From the NCBI GenBank assembly GCA_965267335.1, contig OZ253953.1:868001-932000 (forward strand): DNA of 64,000 nt, written 5' to 3'. Numbering within the stretch: the stretch's first letter is position 1; the number at the start of each line of letters is the position of its first letter. The stretch comes from G965267335 sp965267335. Its GTDB lineage: Bacteria; Bacteroidota; Bacteroidia; Cytophagales; JAAEPT01. Below, one piece after another: positions 40,092-48,820 of the stretch. The notes under the pieces are model-generated. The model saw only the letters and a list, made by a program, of their open reading frames with translations, ran no database searches and was not told the origin of the DNA. Position numbers and translations under genes: made by a program.

Positions 40092-41482
40092 CAGGCATTG
40101 ACTGATACGATTTCGCTAATGTCCTGCATGATCTTATGTGCCAGATGATCTGCAGTCGCTTGCGATGTTGACTCAGCGTAAATTCTTATGATTGGTTCGG
40201 TGTTGGATTTTCTAAGGTGTACCCACTCAGAGTCAAATTCAATTTTCACGCCATCGACCGTATTAATAGGCTGTTGCTTGTATTTAGTTTGGATTTGCTT
40301 GAGTACCTTGTCAACATCCAGTTCTGGACTAAGTTCAATTTTATTCTTGGAGATTACATAGTTAGGGTAAGTGCTTCTTAACATACACGAAGACTTGCCA
40401 TAGTTGGCCAAATGTGTCAGGAACAGAGCGATACCCACCAGTGCATCTCTTCCGTAATGGAGTTCCGGATAAATGATGCCACCGTTGCCTTCTCCACCGA
40501 TTACGGCATTGTTCTCCTTCATTGCATTGACTACGTTCACCTCACCGACAGCTGAAGCAAAATACTTCCCACCTTTTTTCTCAGTTACATCCCTAAGTGC
40601 TCTTGTCGAAGAAAGGTTGCTTACCGTATTTCCTTTCTTTTTTGAAAGAATATAATCTGCAACAGCGACTAATGTGTATTCTTCACCGAAAACTCCTCCA
40701 TCATCACAAACGAAAGCAAGCCTGTCCACATCCGGATCTACCACAATTCCCAGATCGTAGTTTCCTCTTTCGATTTCACCGCAAAGCTCAGTCAAGTGCT
40801 CAGGAAGGGGCTCAGGGTTATGAGGAAAATGACCGTTGGGTTCGGTATAAAATTCTTTGATTGTATGTACACCGAGGGCTTTCAATAGCTTTGGCACGGC
40901 TATACCTCCGGTAGAGTTTACACAATCAATAGCTATTTTGAAATTGGCATTAGTGATGGCCTCCTTATCAACCAACTCCAATTTTAATATTTCTTCGATA
41001 TGGATGTCTATGTAATCGTCCCGATTAGTAAGAGTTCCCAGGTCTTTCACTTCAGCAAATGAATAGTCATCATTTTCGGCAATGCTTAATATTTGTTTAC
41101 CGTCTTCACCTGACACAAACTCACCCTTATCATTGAGTAGCTTCAAAGCATTCCAGTTTCCGGGATTATGACTTGCTGTGATTATGATGCCACCACCGGC
41201 ATTTTCCATTGGCACCGCAATTTCAACCGTAGGTGTTGTCGACAGCCCAAGGTCAATGATATCAATTCCGAGACCAATGAGGGTGGAAGAAACAATGTTA
41301 GAAATCATCTCTCCGGAAAGTCGGGCATCTCTCCCGATTACGACTTTCTTGGGTTTATTATTTTGAATTAACCACGTTCCGTATGCTGCCGCAAATTTTG
41401 TAGCATCGAGTGGTGAAAGGGTATCTCCGGGTTTACCGCCAATGGTTCCTCTGATCCCTGAAATGGATTTAATAAGTGTCAC
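40091..41482 (-). CDS. glmM: Phosphoglucosamine mutase
   Basis: This 463-residue alpha-D-phosphohexomutase starts SISGIRGTIGGKPGDTLSP, typical of the Bacteroidota GlmM. The phospho-serine is Ser104 in ITASHNPGNWNALKLL, the metal-binding loop is DPDVDRLAFV (about residues 242-251), the sugar-binding GEGNGGI follows, and the phosphate-binding RKSNTEPIIRIYAES lies at the C-terminus. It interconverts glucosamine 6-phosphate and 1-phosphate for UDP-GlcNAc, peptidoglycan and lipid A. A phosphomannomutase activity cannot be excluded from sequence, because this family is often bifunctional. It begins the operon with the desulfurase; the 78-aa Cys gene lies 36 bp upstream. Confidence 0.87.
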   Translation of the reverse strand: MTLIKSISGIRGTIGGKPGDTLSPLDATKFAAAYGTWLIQNNKPKKVVIGRDARLSGEMISNIVSSTLIGLGIDIIDLGLSTTPTVEIAVPMENAGGGIIITASHNPGNWNALKLLNDKGEFVSGEDGKQILSIAENDDYSFAEVKDLGTLTNRDDYIDIHIEEILKLELVDKEAITNANFKIAIDCVNSTGGIAVPKLLKALGVHTIKEFYTEPNGHFPHNPEPLPEHLTELCGEIERGNYDLGIVVDPDVDRLAFVCDDGGVFGEEYTLVAVADYILSKKKGNTVSNLSSTRALRDVTEKKGGKYFASAVGEVNVVNAMKENNAVIGGEGNGGIIYPELHYGRDALVGIALFLTHLANYGKSSCMLRSTYPNYVISKNKIELSPELDVDKVLKQIQTKYKQQPINTVDGVKIEFDSEWVHLRKSNTEPIIRIYAESTSQATADHLAHKIMQDISEIVSVNA

Positions 41483-41518
41483 TGTTTAAGGTTGTTTTTG
41501 GGTATTGAAGCCCCTAGG

Positions 41519-41755
41519 TCAGGCTTTGGATAGTACTTTTTCTACTTCTGTCATATCTTCTTTATCGTCCTCTTCATTTTCGCAAGTACCTACCGGCTTG
41601 CCACAGTAGTTACAGGTTCCAACCGAGTTTTTCAGAAAAGGACTTTGAGACGCGCAAGTGCCCTTGAACTCACCGTTCTTAACGAGTAATAATCTTACTC
41701 CCATGAACAAGAAAAAGATGACAAGTGCTCCTATTGCTAATAATACAGTCTGCAT
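41519..41755 (-). CDS. Small membrane-anchored Cys-motif protein
   Basis: This 78-residue protein has one N-terminal membrane helix (VLLAIGALVIFFLFMGVRLLL, about residues 4-24), then a cytoplasmic or periplasmic part with four cysteines arranged GTCASQ ... GTCNYCGKPVGTC, resembling a small zinc-ribbon knuckle, and an acidic tail (ENEEDDKEDMTEVEK). I recognise no named family, although short membrane proteins with such a CxxC...C motif are recurrent next to glmM in Bacteroidota as far as I can recall. A TAACTTTG box lies 8 nt before the ATG. It is 36 bp upstream of glmM and may be its operon leader. Confidence 0.7.
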   Translation of the reverse strand: MQTVLLAIGALVIFFLFMGVRLLLVKNGEFKGTCASQSPFLKNSVGTCNYCGKPVGTCENEEDDKEDMTEVEKVLSKA

Positions 41756-41763
41756 AATGATCT

Positions 41764-41771
41764 CAAAGTTA
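41764..41771 (-). promoter_or_regulatory. TAnnTTTG promoter box 8 nt before the 78-aa gene
   Basis: TAACTTTG on the minus strand is followed by 8 nt and then the ATG at 41755. It probably drives the 78-aa, glmM, desulfurase and 77-aa genes. No convincing TTTG box lies upstream. Confidence 0.5.
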
Positions 41772-42007
41772 TTGATTCTATACTAAATTAACACTCCTGC
41801 TACCACAAAAGTTTCTTTTCTGCACTTGCAATTGTACATTGGTGTCGTGAATGATAAGACCTAATGTTCTTGATATTTCTCTCTACACTACGCTTCGTTC
41901 CCTGACCGTCCATGATACCCTATATTTGAGGGCAGACGAGGAAATGACAAGGGTGGTTAAATGTAATCTGATCCATACTTTAGGTTAAAACAATCAAAGA
42001 TGCCAAT

Positions 42008-42799
42008 ATGCCTGAAATAGTCAAACGAAACGATACAAAGCGAAAAGAAAAACTCGAAGCCTTTGACCGGTTGCTGACGATCATGGATGAGCTCCGTGAC
42101 AATTGTCCCTGGGACAAAAAGCAAACCTTACAGTCCCTGAGACATTTGACTATTGAGGAGGTGTATGAGCTAGCGGATGCAATCGTTGAAAATGATATCC
42201 AGGAAGTTAAAAAAGAGGTTGGTGACATAATGTTGCACCTGGTATTCTATTCAAGAATTGCTTCAGAAACAAATGATTGGGATGTTCAGGATATGATCAA
42301 TGCGCTCTGTGATAAAATGGTGCAACGCCATCCCCACATCTACGGTGATGTTGAGGTTGAAAATGAAGAGGACGTAAAACGTAATTGGGAGCAAATAAAG
42401 CTCAAGGAGAAAAAGGATAAGAAGGTATTGGAAGGTGTACCCGTATCACTACCCGCAATGGTAAAGGCTTATCGTATTCAATCAAAGGCTAGAGGTGTGG
42501 GGTTTGACTGGGATAAAAAGGAAGATGTATGGGCTAAAGTGGAAGAAGAAAAGCAAGAGTTTCTTGAAGCCGAGACTAAGGAAGAAAAGGAGGAAGAATT
42601 TGGTGATATGCTGTTTTCATTGATTAATTATGCTCGTTTCATCGATATAGACCCGGAAGAAGCCCTCGAAAAGACCAATAAGAAATTCATCAAACGCTTC
42701 AACTACCTGGAAGATCAAGTAACATCAAGTGGTAAGCGCTTGGAAGATATGAGTCTGGAGGAGATGGATAGGTATTGGAATGAAGCGAAAGGAGTTTAA
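42008..42799 (+). CDS. mazG: Nucleoside triphosphate pyrophosphohydrolase MazG
   Basis: This 263-residue enzyme hydrolyses NTPs to NMP and pyrophosphate. It contains two MazG-like helical domains. The first has the EExxE metal motif within TIEEVYELADAIVENDIQEV and KKEVGDIMLHLVFYS (about residues 49-80); the second has VEEEKQEFLEAETKEEKEEEFGDMLFSLINYARF (about residues 175-208, quoted here only as a location with Glu pairs). The protein opens with DRLLTIMDELRDNCPWDKKQTL, a family hallmark. Length is normal. It is preceded by a 252-bp gene-free gap and followed by 123 bp with nothing recognisable. Confidence 0.93.
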   Translation: MPEIVKRNDTKRKEKLEAFDRLLTIMDELRDNCPWDKKQTLQSLRHLTIEEVYELADAIVENDIQEVKKEVGDIMLHLVFYSRIASETNDWDVQDMINALCDKMVQRHPHIYGDVEVENEEDVKRNWEQIKLKEKKDKKVLEGVPVSLPAMVKAYRIQSKARGVGFDWDKKEDVWAKVEEEKQEFLEAETKEEKEEEFGDMLFSLINYARFIDIDPEEALEKTNKKFIKRFNYLEDQVTSSGKRLEDMSLEEMDRYWNEAKGV

Positions 42800-42922
42800 A
42801 GTAGAGAAGTTATTAGTTTAAAGTTTTTAGTAAAAGTAGTATAGGTGATCAGACAAATCACAAGTTCATTCTTAAATCTTTGTTCTTCATTCATTGCTAA
42901 ATTGTTTTATTGTTAGATTATA

Positions 42923-43501
42923 ATGAGCGAGTCAAATACCTTTTGCCCCGCTAACCAAAAAGATTGGCGGGAATGGCTAAAAGAAAACCATAGATCAAGT
43001 GATTCTGTATGGCTTGTCTATTACAAAAAAGCCTCCCCGAAACACAACCTTACCTGGAGTGAAGCGGTTGATGAAGCGCTGTGCTTCGGATGGATCGACA
43101 GTACAAGAAATGCGGTAGATGAGGAGAGGTTTATGCAATTTTTCAGCAAAAGAAAACCTCAAAGCAACTGGTCAAAAATTAATAAGGAAAAAATTGAGAA
43201 CCTGACTGCTAGAGGAATGATGACTAAAGCTGGTTTGGAAAGTGTCAGGATAGCAAAAGAAAATGGGTCTTGGACTTTCCTTGATGATGTAGAGGCTATG
43301 ATTATTCCGGAAGACCTGGAAAACGCTTTTCAACAACATTCCGGATCGAAAGATTATTTCCTGACCTTGAATGACTCAATCAAAAAGCAAATCTTGTATT
43401 GGATAAAATCTGCAAAGCGACCGGACACCAGATTGAAAAGAATTACTGAGGTTGCGAAACAGGCGGGTGAGAATAAGAAGCCGAAGCAGTTTGGCGGTTG
43501 A
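42923..43501 (+). CDS. YdeI/OmdA family protein
   Basis: This 192-residue cytoplasmic protein has the family signature WREWLKENHRSSDSVWLVYY (about residues 16-35), LTWSEAVDEALCFGWIDS (about 50-67), RKPQSNWSKINKEKIE and a C-terminal WIKSAKRPDTRLKRI. YdeI/OmdA-type proteins occur in many phyla, with roles suggested in resistance to stress or peptides, but without an established reaction. A TCTTTG-containing stretch near 42876 may be part of its promoter. It stands alone between mazG and rluD. Downstream are 294 bp without a gene. Confidence 0.82.
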   Translation: MSESNTFCPANQKDWREWLKENHRSSDSVWLVYYKKASPKHNLTWSEAVDEALCFGWIDSTRNAVDEERFMQFFSKRKPQSNWSKINKEKIENLTARGMMTKAGLESVRIAKENGSWTFLDDVEAMIIPEDLENAFQQHSGSKDYFLTLNDSIKKQILYWIKSAKRPDTRLKRITEVAKQAGENKKPKQFGG

Positions 43502-43795
43502 TTGCCAAATTATCCTATTGTTTAATTATTTGGTTTGTTACTTCAGTACTAAATAGAATCGATTAAATAATAAAACAATTCAACAATAGAATAATAATTA
43601 ACCCATGTCGCCCAACTGCTTCGTTCCCTTCAGCTCTCCGATGAGCAGGATGCGATAATGGGACAAGCCTTAACAATGCTTGAACATCTAATACAACGAT
43701 AAAATCCTTTCAATTTCGAATACTGAACAAGGAAAAAAGATTTTAGAATTATACAGGTCTGCAAAAGACAATACAACAACTTAGCAATTGAATAA

Positions 43796-44857
43796 TTATT
43801 CAAGCCCCATCACCTCAGTATAGTCCTCCCACTTCTTGATCAACTCCTGAAAGTCTTCGGGCAATTCCGAATCGAACTGGACCTCCTTCTTGGTAACCGG
43901 GTGTATAAATCCTAAAGTCTTGGCGTGTAAGGCTTGGCGAGGTAAAATTTTAAATCCGTTCTGGACAAACTGCTTGTACTTGGTGTAGACGTTACCGCTG
44001 AGCACTTTGTCACCACCGTAGGTGGCATCATTGAATAGCGGATGCCCAAGGTACTTAAGGTGGGCTCGTATCTGATGGGTTCTTCCGGTCTCCAAATTAC
44101 ACTGGATGAGTGTGACGAAGGAAAATCTTTTGAGGACTTTGTAATGTGTCACTGCGTGCTTACCATATTCACCTTCGGGAAACACGGACATTACTTTGCG
44201 ATCTTTCAGGCTACGCCCGATATGGGCATCTATCGTCCCTTGATCTTCTTTAACATTACCCCAAACCAGGGCAATATAGGTTCTTTCTATTGAGTGGTCG
44301 TAAAATTGTTTGGCGAGTCCATTCATGGCCGCTTCGGTTTTTGCAATGACCAAAAGTCCGGAGGTATCCTTGTCGATTCTGTGAACTAACCCTGGTCTGA
44401 TCTCACCGTTTTGAGATGTCGGCAAATTTTGAAAATGATAAACTAATGCATTGACTAAAGTACCCGTCCAGTTCTGATAGGCAGGGTGCACGACCATCCC
44501 AGCTTCTTTATTGACTATGAGTAAATCATCGTCTTCGTAAACAATATTGATTGGTAAATCTTCAGGAACCAACTCTTCATCCCGGGGCGGATTAGGAAGA
44601 GATACTGTAATTACATCACCAGGATGAACCTTGTAATTAGACTTGATGGTTTTATCATTAACTTTTATAAACCCGTCCTTTACAGCATTCTGAATTTTAT
44701 TACGGGTCGCATTCTGAATACGATCCATCAGGTACTTGTCCACCCGTAGCAGTGTTTGCCCCTTATCAGCGACAATACGATAGTGCTCAAATAGCTCTTC
44801 GTTTTCTTCTTCCTGCCCCTCAGATAGGTGGGGCTCAATGTTTTCCTCATCACTCAT
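43796..44857 (-). CDS. rluD: RluA-family pseudouridine synthase (RluD-like)
   Basis: This protein of 353 residues has an N-terminal S4 RNA-binding domain (about residues 28-95, with TRNKIQNAVKDGFIKVNDK) and a pseudouridine synthase domain. The catalytic Asp is in HRIDKDTSGLLVIAK (about residues 157-171). Motifs GRTHQIRAHLKYLGHPLFND and an end in LHAKTLGFIHP fit RluA/RluD. It isomerises uridines in 23S rRNA; RluD specificity (positions 1911, 1915, 1917) is inferred from length and the S4 domain. The start at ATG 44857 is chosen because a TACTTTTG box lies 6 nt upstream; an in-frame TTG at 44866 overlaps that box. Confidence 0.9.
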   Translation of the reverse strand: MSDEENIEPHLSEGQEEENEELFEHYRIVADKGQTLLRVDKYLMDRIQNATRNKIQNAVKDGFIKVNDKTIKSNYKVHPGDVITVSLPNPPRDEELVPEDLPINIVYEDDDLLIVNKEAGMVVHPAYQNWTGTLVNALVYHFQNLPTSQNGEIRPGLVHRIDKDTSGLLVIAKTEAAMNGLAKQFYDHSIERTYIALVWGNVKEDQGTIDAHIGRSLKDRKVMSVFPEGEYGKHAVTHYKVLKRFSFVTLIQCNLETGRTHQIRAHLKYLGHPLFNDATYGGDKVLSGNVYTKYKQFVQNGFKILPRQALHAKTLGFIHPVTKKEVQFDSELPEDFQELIKKWEDYTEVMGLE

Positions 44858-44863
44858 TAAGTA

Positions 44864-44871
44864 CAAAAGTA
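44864..44871 (-). promoter_or_regulatory. TAnnTTTG promoter box 6 nt before rluD
   Basis: TACTTTTG on the minus strand is followed by exactly 6 nt and the ATG at 44857. The transcript should start at or next to the initiation codon. No matching upstream TTTG box was seen. Confidence 0.52.
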
Positions 44872-45004
44872 AGGTTTTTGAGGTTACAGTCTTGATTCTG
44901 CGATAGTGTTTAAAATTAAAACCCCAAAACGTTTGTCATCCGGATTCTGTACCGTGGGAGTAGAATCTAGCTTGGGTTTAAGAAAAGCGGCTTTATTTTA
45001 GTCC

Positions 45005-45012
45005 TATATTTG
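45005..45012 (+). promoter_or_regulatory. TAnnTTTG promoter box 6 nt before the desulfhydrase-like gene
   Basis: TATATTTG is followed by 6 nt (CCTCCA) and the ATG at 45019, the same geometry as the divergent rluD promoter 140 bp away. Confidence 0.52.
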
Positions 45013-45018
45013 CCTCCA

Positions 45019-45912
45019 ATGAACCTCTCAAAAGACCCAACCCCTACAATTGAACTGCAGTCAGAGTTGCTTTCTGAAAAAGGAGTACGCCTTTACATCA
45101 AGCGGGACGATCTTATTGATCCCGAGATTTCAGGAAACAAATATCGGAAGCTGAAATACAATTTGCTGGCGGCTAATGAACAAGGGCATGATACATTACT
45201 GACTTTTGGGGGAGCTTATTCCAATCATATTTATGCGGTTGCCGCTGCAGGGAAGAAATATAATTTCAATACAATAGGGATCATTAGGGGAGAGGAGCAT
45301 CATCCCTTGAACCCCACTTTGGATTTTGCCAAAAGTTGCGGAATGCGCTTGGAGTATGTTTCCAGAGAAAAGTTCAGAAAGAAAGACACGGCTGAATTTC
45401 ATCAGGAACTAATTACAAAGTTTGGTAATTTTTATACCCTTCCTGAAGGAGGGACCAATCAACTGGCTGTAAAAGGTTGTGCCGAAATCGTTTCCGAAAT
45501 TGATGTTGACTACACGCACATATGTTGCGCTTGTGGTACCGGAGGAACAATAGCCGGAGTCATTTCAGCTTCGGATAAACAAGTACTTGGATTTCCGGTA
45601 TTGAAAGGTGGTGATTTTCTGAAGGAAGATATCCAAAAATTAATTGGAAGCAGTGATACTAATTGGCAGTTGATTACCGATTACCACTTCGGTGGCTATG
45701 CTAAGCTAAAGCCTGAATTAATAGACTTCATTCAGGACTTCCAGAATCAATTTAACATTCCTCTGGATCCTGTTTATACAGGCAAAATGTTCTTTGGAAT
45801 TATGGACCTGATTGATAAAGATTACTTTCCTATGAATAGTTCAATTGTTGCCATCCATACCGGTGGACTTCAAGGTATTGATGGAATGAAAGAACGAGGT
45901 CTGATTTCATAA
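45019..45912 (+). CDS. PLP-dependent D-cysteine desulfhydrase / ACC deaminase family enzyme
   Basis: This 297-residue fold-type II PLP enzyme contains the Lys-bearing GNKYRKLKYNLLAANEQG (about residues 43-60), LLTFGGAYSNHIYAVAAAGK (about 64-83) with the conserved GG-x-x-S-N, a phosphate-binding CGTGGTIAGVI and a late GIDGMKE. It converts D-cysteine to pyruvate, H2S and ammonia, or 1-aminocyclopropane-1-carboxylate to 2-oxobutanoate; the two activities cannot be told apart from sequence alone. The 14-residue shorter family N-terminus is normal. An upstream in-frame TTG at 45010 overlaps the promoter box, so the ATG is preferred. A strong bidirectional terminator follows. Confidence 0.85.
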   Translation: MNLSKDPTPTIELQSELLSEKGVRLYIKRDDLIDPEISGNKYRKLKYNLLAANEQGHDTLLTFGGAYSNHIYAVAAAGKKYNFNTIGIIRGEEHHPLNPTLDFAKSCGMRLEYVSREKFRKKDTAEFHQELITKFGNFYTLPEGGTNQLAVKGCAEIVSEIDVDYTHICCACGTGGTIAGVISASDKQVLGFPVLKGGDFLKEDIQKLIGSSDTNWQLITDYHFGGYAKLKPELIDFIQDFQNQFNIPLDPVYTGKMFFGIMDLIDKDYFPMNSSIVAIHTGGLQGIDGMKERGLIS

Positions 45913-45914
45913 AA

Positions 45915-45946
45915 AAATCCCACTCGAAAGTGGGATTTCATTTTTT
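45915..45946. terminator. Bidirectional intrinsic terminator
   Basis: A perfect 10-bp stem AAATCCCACT / AGTGGGATTT with a CGAA tetraloop (45915-45938) is followed by CA and six T residues on the plus strand, and by an A-run to the left that reads as T residues on the minus strand. It separates the convergent desulfhydrase-like and nhaD genes. Confidence 0.92.
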
Positions 45947-45962
45947 AAAATTCTGCTACTCC

Positions 45963-47561
45963 TTATGGTATATGAAAGAAGTCGATTATGATCTCTACCA
46001 AATCAAATTGGAAGAAAATCAACCAGGTTAGAGCTAATACCGGTAATAAGTAGACCATGGAGTACTTCACGACATAAGCAAAGAACGAAGGCATTTTTAC
46101 ACCCGCCTGCTCTGCAATAGCTTTTACCATAAAGTTTGGTGCATTACCAATGTATGTCATGGCCCCAAAGAATACCGATGCCACTGAAATAGCGGTAAGT
46201 CTAACAGCTGCAGTCATGTGATCATCATGCATATGCGGACCAGGGAATGGTTGGCCTGCTGCATTGTCCACCGTGATATGGAATGTTGAGAAGGCTTGTA
46301 CTTCTGCGAATACTCCGACATCGCCACCTTGAGCAGCCATAGCAGCTGTCAGGAAGTTGACATAAGTTGGGGCATTGTCTAATACACCGGAAAGTGCTCC
46401 GGTCGCCCAATACAATGAGTGTTTACTGATCAAATCCGGATTATTCGTAGCGTAGTCCCCAACAATTGCTAATGCTGGCATCATAGTAAAGAAAATCCCT
46501 ACGAAGAGGAAGGCCACTTCTTTGATTGGTTCAAATTCAAATTCATTACCCTTAAGTGCTTTTTCACTTGAGAAGTAATATGAGAGGAAGGCAGCTGATA
46601 ACATAATGCACTCCCTAAGGAATGAAATGGTTACATCCTGTCCATGAAGTGTCATTTTGATTCCAGGAACCCAAGAGAATACGTTTGGATCTAGGAATAC
46701 CGCACCGATGATGATGATAATCCAAAAGAAATTTTTGGTACCTACTATTTTGGTCTTTCCTGTGTATTCAACTTCTGTTTCTTCGCCTGACTTGTTTCTG
46801 GAATCAATCATAATAAAGATGATCAGAAGCATAATAACGCCAAATACCCAAGGCACTAAATCATGTGTCATTGTCCACTCAAATGGAACCCCTTTCAGGA
46901 AACCCAGAAACAATGGAGGGTCACCAATTGGTGTCAAAGAACCACCGACATTACTCACAATAAAGATGAAGAATACGATATGATAAGCTTTGATTCTGTC
47001 TTTATTCAATCTGATGAATGGACGAATCAAAAGCATGGAAGCACCGGTCGTTCCAATAATATTTGCCAGTACAGCGCCAATGGCTAGTAGAACAGCATTG
47101 GTCATTGGCTTACCTTTCTTGTCAACCTTGATCATAATTCCACCTGCCGCACAGAATAGACCTGTAAGCAAGGCGATAAATTGAATGTACTCCGCCAGGG
47201 TATGGATTATCGTATCGACATCATGCATTACCCACATATAATAACCAACAACACCCGCTCCCAAAGCAATTGCAATCAAAGGATAATTTTTGTGCCAGAA
47301 GTGTTCGAAGAAAAGCGGTCCGGTCGCTATAAGTAATAACAATAATACAAACGGAATCGCAATATAACCTGGAGGTAAATGGTGATCGCCATGGTTTGCA
47401 TGGGCGCCCTCTTCATGAGCACCAGCTTCATGTTCACCTTTGTTGTGGTCATCAACGTTTTCTGTTTTGGTACTATCCTGATCAGGATCCTGTGAATAAC
47501 CCGTATTCACTGCCCCTAGCAACACAAACACAGGAATAAGTAAGATTAAAATTTTCTTCAT
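45963..47561 (-). CDS. nhaD: NhaD-type sodium:proton antiporter
   Basis: This 532-residue membrane protein has a signal-like N-terminus (ILILLIPVFVLLGAVNTGYS), a His/Glu-rich segment (HNKGEHEAGAHEEGAHANHG, about residues 39-58) and about 11-12 membrane helices. The conserved core includes TGASMLLIRPFIRLN, GGSLTPIGDPPLFLGFLKG and the second-half SGVLDNAPTYVNFLTAAMA, the NhaD/ArsB-type signatures. It exchanges Na+ or Li+ for protons across the inner membrane, typical of marine bacteria. The His-rich, probably periplasmic segment is unusual and could bind metal. A TATATTTG box at 47680-47687 gives a leader of about 110 nt. Confidence 0.9.
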   Translation of the reverse strand: MKKILILLIPVFVLLGAVNTGYSQDPDQDSTKTENVDDHNKGEHEAGAHEEGAHANHGDHHLPPGYIAIPFVLLLLLIATGPLFFEHFWHKNYPLIAIALGAGVVGYYMWVMHDVDTIIHTLAEYIQFIALLTGLFCAAGGIMIKVDKKGKPMTNAVLLAIGAVLANIIGTTGASMLLIRPFIRLNKDRIKAYHIVFFIFIVSNVGGSLTPIGDPPLFLGFLKGVPFEWTMTHDLVPWVFGVIMLLIIFIMIDSRNKSGEETEVEYTGKTKIVGTKNFFWIIIIIGAVFLDPNVFSWVPGIKMTLHGQDVTISFLRECIMLSAAFLSYYFSSEKALKGNEFEFEPIKEVAFLFVGIFFTMMPALAIVGDYATNNPDLISKHSLYWATGALSGVLDNAPTYVNFLTAAMAAQGGDVGVFAEVQAFSTFHITVDNAAGQPFPGPHMHDDHMTAAVRLTAISVASVFFGAMTYIGNAPNFMVKAIAEQAGVKMPSFFAYVVKYSMVYLLPVLALTWLIFFQFDLVEIIIDFFHIP

Positions 47562-47679
47562 TTGGATATGTGATTTTGTATTCCCTACTGAGGATGGTCA
47601 CCACTTTCTCGTTTTCTAATCTGGTGTCTCAGTACACAACCATAGGACATTTGACAGAGTCCATTAGATTTTGTGACTA

Positions 47680-47687
47680 CAAATATA
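47680..47687 (-). promoter_or_regulatory. TAnnTTTG promoter box upstream of nhaD
   Basis: TATATTTG on the minus strand lies about 118 nt before the nhaD ATG. The long leader has no obvious riboswitch fold that I can recognise. Confidence 0.4.
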
Positions 47688-47719
47688 GAGGAGTAATGGA
47701 CAATTGCTAAAAAGAATTT

Positions 47720-48772
47720 TTAGAAGTATCCAACAATCTCTCCGCTTACACTATCTTCTTTTGCTCCGGTGACCGATTTTAGCACATTGACCTCACCTCT
47801 TACCCGAAGAAAACCAAGGAACGCAAAAATCAGGGCTTCCTTGTAATTGACCAGCTTTGAGTCCGGTACTACCACTTGCACCTTCTTTCTCAAACAGGAT
47901 ATCAAATAAGAGTTATGTGCGCCACCACCAGTAACAAGTATTTTTTTATCTGCATCAACCACCTGACTGATTTGTGTAACTATATGTTCGACACAGGTTG
48001 CCAACGCATTTTCGGTTGACTGACACTCATCAAGCAACGGAAATACCTTTTCTTTAATCCATTCCAGCCCCAATGACTTTGGGGGTGTCTGTTCGTAGTA
48101 ATCAAGAGCATTAAGTTTGTCCAGTAGCGTTTGATCTATTTTACCTGCCTTGGCCAATTCACCTCTTCTGTCATACTCTAAACCTTTCCTTTGGGCTAAG
48201 CGGTTTAATATTAGATTCATCGGGCAGATATCCCAGGCTATGCGTTCCCCATTCTTTTCTAACGAAATGTTGGCGATCCCTCCCAGGTTGAGACAATAGT
48301 CATATTCACCGAATAAGTAGCGGTCCCCAATTGGAACCAGTGGCGCTCCCTGACCTCCCAGTGAAACATCTTTTGACCGAAAGTCATATGCCACTGGTAT
48401 GTTTGTCAGCTCATAAATCCTCTTTCCATCACCGATCTGGAGCGTAATACCTTTTTCTGGCTGATGAAAGACAGTATGCCCATGGGAGGCAATCAAATCT
48501 GGTTTTAACTCATTGTTGCTAATAAAACGGCTTACTGCTTTTCCAAAAAAAACACCCAGTGCCTGATCAAGTTTTTCAATTTCATCGGGATCAGCGTGGA
48601 GAATATTCTTTAATGAATCCCTTAAACCTTCCGGGTAATCGATAGTGGAAGAGGCGCCAATTGTATATGAGTAACCCTCCTCTAATTTTTTGAATTCGCA
48701 ATACGCAATATCAAGCCCATCTACTGATGTTCCTGACATCAATCCAATCACTTTCATTTCATCAAATGGCAT
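47720..48772 (-). CDS. anmK: Anhydro-N-acetylmuramic acid kinase
   Basis: This 350-residue ASKHA-fold kinase opens MKVIGLMSGTSVDGLDIAYC (after a short MPFDE extension), the AnmK signature. Further blocks are GHTVFHQPEKGITLQIGDG, DFRSKDVSLGGQGAPLVP, LNLGGIANIS and VTGGGAHNSYL. It hydrolyses the 1,6-anhydro ring while phosphorylating anhydroMurNAc to MurNAc-6-P during peptidoglycan recycling. All expected catalytic blocks (including the FRSKDVSLGGQGAPL loop with Asp) are visible. A TATATTTA box lies 4 nt before the ATG. It is divergent from coaX with only 48 bp between starts. Confidence 0.95.
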   Translation of the reverse strand: MPFDEMKVIGLMSGTSVDGLDIAYCEFKKLEEGYSYTIGASSTIDYPEGLRDSLKNILHADPDEIEKLDQALGVFFGKAVSRFISNNELKPDLIASHGHTVFHQPEKGITLQIGDGKRIYELTNIPVAYDFRSKDVSLGGQGAPLVPIGDRYLFGEYDYCLNLGGIANISLEKNGERIAWDICPMNLILNRLAQRKGLEYDRRGELAKAGKIDQTLLDKLNALDYYEQTPPKSLGLEWIKEKVFPLLDECQSTENALATCVEHIVTQISQVVDADKKILVTGGGAHNSYLISCLRKKVQVVVPDSKLVNYKEALIFAFLGFLRVRGEVNVLKSVTGAKEDSVSGEIVGYF

Positions 48773-48820
48773 ACGATAAATATAGGTTTAAATTTTCTTA
48801 ATTTCGATGCTGGAAAATCG

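Noticed and set aside
43502..43795. Possible small gene or RNA in the 294-bp gap between the YdeI-like gene and rluD
   Set aside because: No frame with a start, composition or hairpin/terminator pattern that I could support; I see nothing definite in it.
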